This document shows, piece by piece, positions 6,482-9,142 of a DNA stretch of 9,142 bases (positions within the stretch are counted from its first letter, which is position 1; every line of letters begins with the position of its first letter). The DNA is from Massilia sp. UBA2604. GTDB taxonomy: Bacteria > Pseudomonadota > Gammaproteobacteria > Burkholderiales > Burkholderiaceae_D. The notes below the pieces were generated by a model. That model was not told where the DNA came from and ran no database searches. It worked only from the letters and a program-made list of their open reading frames with translations. The DNA is taken from contig DDKG01000002.1 in the NCBI GenBank assembly GCA_002339265.1, forward strand, positions 64,226 through 73,367, written 5' to 3'. A program made the translations under genes and the position numbers.

Positions 6482-6510
6482 AAACAAAAACGCCACCCGA
6501 AGGTGGCGTC
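6482..6510 (-). terminator. intrinsic terminator of tRNA-Phe
   Basis: Read on the minus strand, the stem ACGCCACC (6509-6502) pairs with GGTGGCGT (6497-6490) around a stable TTCG tetraloop. A T-rich tail, TTTTTGTTTT, follows from about 6490 down to 6481. The plus strand lacks a T-run after the hairpin, so the orientation is clear. It starts about 33 bases beyond the tRNA 3' end and isolates the tRNA from the DUF3140 gene. Confidence 0.92.
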
Positions 6511-6542
6511 TATGTTGCACTACTTGCGCAATGCTGAATTCT

Positions 6543-6618
6543 TGGTGGCCCGGGGCGGAATCGAACCACCGACACAAGGATTTTCAATCCTCTGCTCTAC
6601 CAACTGAGCTACCAGGCC
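6543..6618 (-). tRNA. tRNA-Phe (anticodon GAA)
   Basis: A 76-base cloverleaf on the minus strand. The acceptor arm GGCCTGG pairs with CCGGGCC (one G-U), and the 3' CCA is encoded at 6545-6543. The D-loop contains AGCTCAGTTGGTAGAGC. The anticodon arm AGGATTGAAAATCCT displays GAA. The T-arm carries the invariant GGTTCGATTCC. All arms pair, and nothing suggests a pseudogene or an integrated element at its 3' end. It is flanked by its own promoter and terminator and is therefore a single-gene unit. Confidence 0.98.
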
Positions 6619-6629
6619 AAGAGGCCGCA

Positions 6630-6659
6630 ATTATAGCAGCGTTTGCGGCGGATAAACAA
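6630..6659 (-). promoter_or_regulatory. sigma-70 promoter of tRNA-Phe
   Basis: On the minus strand, TTGTTT (6659-6654) and a perfect TATAAT (6635-6630) are separated by 18 bases. Initiation near 6623 leaves a leader of only about 5 bases before the tRNA. The bases after the -10 box read TGCGGCC. Such a GC-rich discriminator is typical of stable-RNA promoters under stringent (ppGpp) control; that regulation is inferred. Confidence 0.82.
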
Positions 6660-6672
6660 TCCCGCGCCGGCT

Positions 6673-7158
6673 TCACCCCTTGGTCGAGATCCGCTGCGCG
6701 TGATCCCGCTCCAGCGCCAGGCGCGACTCGCGCCGGCCCTTGGCTTCCTCGAAGCGGCGCAGTTCATCCGGGGTCTCCGGCGCGAGGGGTGGAATCGCCG
6801 CCGGCTTCTTGTCGTCGCCCACCGCCACCATCGTGAAGAAGCAGCTGTTCACATGGCGCACCACCTTGCTGCGGATGTCCTCGGCGATCACCTTGATCCC
6901 GATTTCCATCGAGCTGCGGCCCGTATAGTTCACGGCAGCCAGGAAGGTCACCAGCTCGCCCACGTGGATCGGCTGGCGGAAGGTCACCTGGTCGACGCTC
7001 ATCGTCACCACATAACGGCCGGCGTAGCGGCTGGCGCAGGCATAGGCGACCTGATCGAGCAGTTTCAGGATGGTGCCGCCGTGCACGTTGCCGGAAAAGT
7101 TGGCGGTGTCGGGCGTCATCAGCACCGTCATGCTGAGCTGGTGGGAGGGCAGGTTCAT
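6673..7158 (-). CDS. hot-dog fold acyl-CoA thioesterase (YciA/ACOT type)
   Basis: A 161-aa cytoplasmic enzyme expected to hydrolyse acyl-CoA to free fatty acid and CoA. The hot-dog signature SGNVHGGTILKLLDQVAYA is at 22-40. Asn24 and Asp35 are the likely active-site residues by analogy with YciA and ACOT proteins. FRQPIHVGELVTFLAAVNYTG at 60-80 and EIGIKV at 85-90 form the rest of the domain, followed by a charged tail (130-161). Length fits the family (about 130-170 aa). The frame extends 24 codons further to an ATG at 7230, but those residues do not look like the family, and the domain begins properly from the ATG at 7158. Neither start has a good Shine-Dalgarno. It is divergent from the serine acetyltransferase gene. 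Confidence 0.9.
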   Translation of the reverse strand: MNLPSHQLSMTVLMTPDTANFSGNVHGGTILKLLDQVAYACASRYAGRYVVTMSVDQVTFRQPIHVGELVTFLAAVNYTGRSSMEIGIKVIAEDIRSKVVRHVNSCFFTMVAVGDDKKPAAIPPLAPETPDELRRFEEAKGRRESRLALERDHAQRISTKG

Positions 7159-7323
7159 GGTCGTGTCATTACAATAAGGATGCGATACCTGATGCTGCCT
7201 TAAAAACTGCCGCGCGGCAAGTTCGCCCATTGGCGGAGGGCGTTTTTGAGCGTGTCAAAGCACGCATATCGACATGCCAATACAATCGTAGGCATTGAAT
7301 CAAGAATCGTATAGGCTCGGCAA

Positions 7324-8253
7324 ATGAACAGCGAAATTCCTCATCAAGGTGGATCGGTGCAATGGCACCTCGGTCCCGTCATCGACGCGTTGCGCACTTC
7401 GCGCGAATCCACCCATAACATCCGGCACCAGGGCAGGGTGCGCGAACTGCCGTCACGCGAGGTCGTGCGCCAGATCGTGGACGGCATTTCCGCCGCCTTG
7501 TTCCCGACCCATTACGGCCGCCCCGACCTGAATGACGAGAGCATCGACTACTTCGTCGCCGACACGCTCAACGTGGCGCTCGACCGCCTGGCAGAGCAGG
7601 TGCGGCGCGCGCTGCGTTTTTCTCCGGAGTTCTCGTCCGAACATGACCAGACCGAGGACGCCGTGTTGGCCGAGCGCGCCCGCGCCATCACGCGCGAGTT
7701 CGCGGCCAACCTGCCTGGCATTCGCGCGCTGCTGGTGTCCGACGTGCAGGCCGCGCTGGCGGGTGATCCTGCCGCCACCTCGGTGGCCGAGATCATGCTG
7801 TGCTATCCCGGCACCATCGCCATCCTCTATCACCGCATCGCGCATTGCCTGAACCGCCTGAAGGTGCCGTTCCTGGCGCGCGTGGCGGCCGACATCGGCC
7901 ACTCGCTCACCGGGATCGACATCCACCCCGGCGCCCAGATCGGCGGCAGCTTCTTCATCGACCACGGCACCGGCGTCGTCATCGGCGAAACCGCGATCCT
8001 GGGCGAGCGCGTGCGCCTGTACCAGGCCGTCACGCTCGGCGCCAAGCGCTTCCCGGTCGACGAGAGCGGCGCCCTGGTCAAGGGCACGCCGCGCCATCCG
8101 ATCGTCGAGGACGACGTCGTCATCTATGCCGGCGCCACCATCCTGGGCCGCATCACGATCGGCGCCGGTTCGACCATCGGCGGCAACGTCTGGCTGACCC
8201 AGAGTGTCCCACCGGGCAGCAATGTGTCGCAGGCGCAGATGCGCAATACCTGA
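7324..8253 (+). CDS. serine O-acetyltransferase, EpsC type
   Basis: A 309-aa enzyme making O-acetylserine from serine and acetyl-CoA, the first step of cysteine biosynthesis. Residues 1-150 are the helical N-terminal part, longer than in E. coli CysE. Residues 185-295 form the left-handed beta-helix of hexapeptide repeats. GIDIHPGAQIGG at 197-208 and IDHGTGVVIGETA at 212-224 hold Asp199 and His214. These keep the 15-residue spacing of the CysE catalytic pair Asp143/His158. An extended acceptor loop at 240-257 matches EpsC-type enzymes. The protein ends at Gln-Met-Arg-Asn-Thr soon after the last coil, so the flexible tail with terminal Ile that CysE uses to dock with O-acetylserine sulfhydrylase is absent. 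The start has a weak AGG 8 bases upstream. No cysK lies next to it. Confidence 0.93.
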   Translation: MNSEIPHQGGSVQWHLGPVIDALRTSRESTHNIRHQGRVRELPSREVVRQIVDGISAALFPTHYGRPDLNDESIDYFVADTLNVALDRLAEQVRRALRFSPEFSSEHDQTEDAVLAERARAITREFAANLPGIRALLVSDVQAALAGDPAATSVAEIMLCYPGTIAILYHRIAHCLNRLKVPFLARVAADIGHSLTGIDIHPGAQIGGSFFIDHGTGVVIGETAILGERVRLYQAVTLGAKRFPVDESGALVKGTPRHPIVEDDVVIYAGATILGRITIGAGSTIGGNVWLTQSVPPGSNVSQAQMRNT

Positions 8254-8262
8254 CCTTCTTGT

Positions 8263-8991
8263 CTAAATGGCGTGCACCGCGTGCAGGCTGTCGAGGATCG
8301 CCGGTTTCAGTGGCGACAACGCCAGTTTGGCGCGCTCGCGCGGCCATGGCGCCTCAACGGGGAATTCGGCGCGCACCGGACCGGGCACGCTATCCATCAG
8401 GACCACGCGGTCGCTCAGATAGATCGCCTCATCGATATCGTGCGTCACCAGCAGCACGGTCAGGCCGCGCTGGCGCGCAGCTATCGCCAGCAGGTCTTGC
8501 AGGCGCATGCGGGTAAAAGCGTCGACCGCCGAAAACGGTTCGTCCAGCAGCAGCACCTGCGGTTCCAGATACAGGCCGCGCGCGATCGCCGCGCGCTGGG
8601 CCTGGCCGCCTGACAGCTGCTTGGGCAGCGCATCGCCGTATCCCTTCAGACCGACTTCGGCCAGCAGGGCTTGGGCCCGCTCCAGGTTCGGTTTTGCCCC
8701 CGCTCCGAAGACGACGTTCTGCGCCACGGTCAACCACGGAAACAGGCGCGGCGCCTGGAACACCAGGCCGACGTCGGCGTCCGGCCCATTCAATGGGCGG
8801 CCGTCGAGGCGCACCGCGCCGCGGTAGGCGCCGTCCAGGCCCGCGACAATCGACAACAAAGTGCTCTTGCCGCAGCCGCTGGCGCCGACCAGGCTGACGA
8901 TCTCTCCCTGGTCCAGCCCCAGGCGCATGCCGCGCAGCACGGTGCGCGCGCCGTGGCGCTTCTCGTCGATGGCGATGTCGAGGAAGCTCAT
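8263..8991 (-). CDS. ABC transporter ATPase, sulfonate/taurine/nitrate type (SsuB/TauB-like)
   Basis: A 242-aa nucleotide-binding subunit that powers import through an inner-membrane ABC transporter. All ABC motifs are intact: Walker A GASGCGKST at 36-44, Q-loop Gln79 in VFQAPRLFPW, signature LSGGQ at 126-130, Walker B VLLLDE at 146-151, D-loop SAVD at 154-157 and His184 in VTHD. The LFPWLTVAQNV stretch at 83-93 is typical of the COG1116 nitrate/sulfonate/taurine family. Length is normal for that family (about 240-265 aa). Its ATG overlaps the permease stop codon (ATGA), which implies translational coupling, and it is last in the operon. The substrate cannot be read from the ATPase. Aliphatic sulfonates are the commonest guess, and the neighbouring serine acetyltransferase is compatible with sulfur supply. 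Confidence 0.93.
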   Translation of the reverse strand: MSFLDIAIDEKRHGARTVLRGMRLGLDQGEIVSLVGASGCGKSTLLSIVAGLDGAYRGAVRLDGRPLNGPDADVGLVFQAPRLFPWLTVAQNVVFGAGAKPNLERAQALLAEVGLKGYGDALPKQLSGGQAQRAAIARGLYLEPQVLLLDEPFSAVDAFTRMRLQDLLAIAARQRGLTVLLVTHDIDEAIYLSDRVVLMDSVPGPVRAEFPVEAPWPRERAKLALSPLKPAILDSLHAVHAI

Positions 8992-9142
8992 CGCGTCGTC
9001 CTTTCCACATAGCTGTCGCGCCAGGCCAGCCAGCGCCGTTCCAGCGCCTGCATCGCGCTGTCGCTGGCCTTGCCCAGCAGGGCCAGCAACACGATGGCCG
9101 CCAGCATGATGTCGGCGCGGCTCGATTCGCGGCCGTCGGTCA
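8988..9142 (-). CDS. ABC transporter permease, C-terminus only (SsuC/TauC-like)
   Basis: The last 50 codons and stop of a gene entering from the right edge on the minus strand. They include a hydrophobic helix, IMLAAIVLLALLGKASD, then MQALERRWLAWRDSY, the typical cytoplasmic end of SsuC/TauC-type permeases (LERR...W). The TGA at 8990-8988 overlaps the ATPase start. The membrane domain proper and the EAA coupling loop lie outside the window, so substrate class is inferred from the partner ATPase. Confidence 0.82.
   Translation of the reverse strand, partial: TDGRESSRADIMLAAIVLLALLGKASDSAMQALERRWLAWRDSYVERTTR

Noticed and set aside
6350..6577. Minus-strand 75-aa open frame between DUF3140 and tRNA-Phe.
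   Set aside because: It runs through the tRNA 3' end and its terminator, has no ribosome binding site and no family resemblance.
6543..6618. tRNA-Phe as an integration site for a mobile element.
   Set aside because: No integrase, no repeat of the tRNA 3' end and no compositional break were seen on either side.
7156..7167. Four-codon leader ORF (ATG-ACA-CGA-CCA-TGA) whose stop overlaps the thioesterase start on the minus strand.
   Set aside because: Such a short overlap is easily due to chance and has no ribosome binding site.

Overview
The window is GC-rich (roughly 60-65 % by eye) and densely coded, with genes on both strands. Its protein repertoire (EpsC-type serine acetyltransferase, DUF3140, AbgT transporter, TelA/TerD) and strongly G/C-ending codons fit a betaproteobacterium, most likely Burkholderiales/Oxalobacteraceae (Massilia-like). 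That placement is inference from gene style, not a database match. No CRISPR array, insertion sequence, integrase or rRNA gene is visible, and no gap exceeds 300 bases.

Left block (167-2784, + strand): a compact three-gene cluster, telA-like, terD-like and an unnamed third gene. The third gene looks by eye like a shortened, diverged relative of TelA, and it shares a short N-terminal motif with it. The usual terB/terC/terE partners are absent here. Members of these families are linked to tellurite, colicin and phage resistance and to membrane or Ca2+-dependent stress responses, so this may be a minimal stress or defence module.

Centre (2785-5945, + strand): a full-length AbgT-family transporter stands alone after a 200-base leader. 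Next comes a 198-aa soluble protein preceded by a good match to a flagellar sigma-28 (FliA) promoter with exact 11-base spacing. A small multi-pass membrane protein follows, bracketed by two near-identical intrinsic terminators. Its best Shine-Dalgarno sequence points to an ATC codon, so a non-canonical start is possible.

Right centre (5985-7158, - strand): a DUF3140 protein, tRNA-Phe(GAA) with its own consensus promoter, 5-base leader and intrinsic terminator, and a hot-dog acyl-CoA thioesterase.

Right end (7324-9142): an EpsC-type serine acetyltransferase on the + strand converges, with only 9 bases between, on an SsuB/TauB-type ABC ATPase on the - strand. The ATPase is translationally coupled by an ATGA overlap to the C-terminus of its permease, which runs off the edge. 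Serine acetylation feeds cysteine synthesis and the transporter family often imports sulfonates, so a shared sulfur theme is plausible but not proven.

Most of the window is ordinary housekeeping and accessory sequence. The most unusual points are the TelA-related third gene with its repeated motif, the FliA-type promoter on an unnamed gene, and the apparent ATC start.
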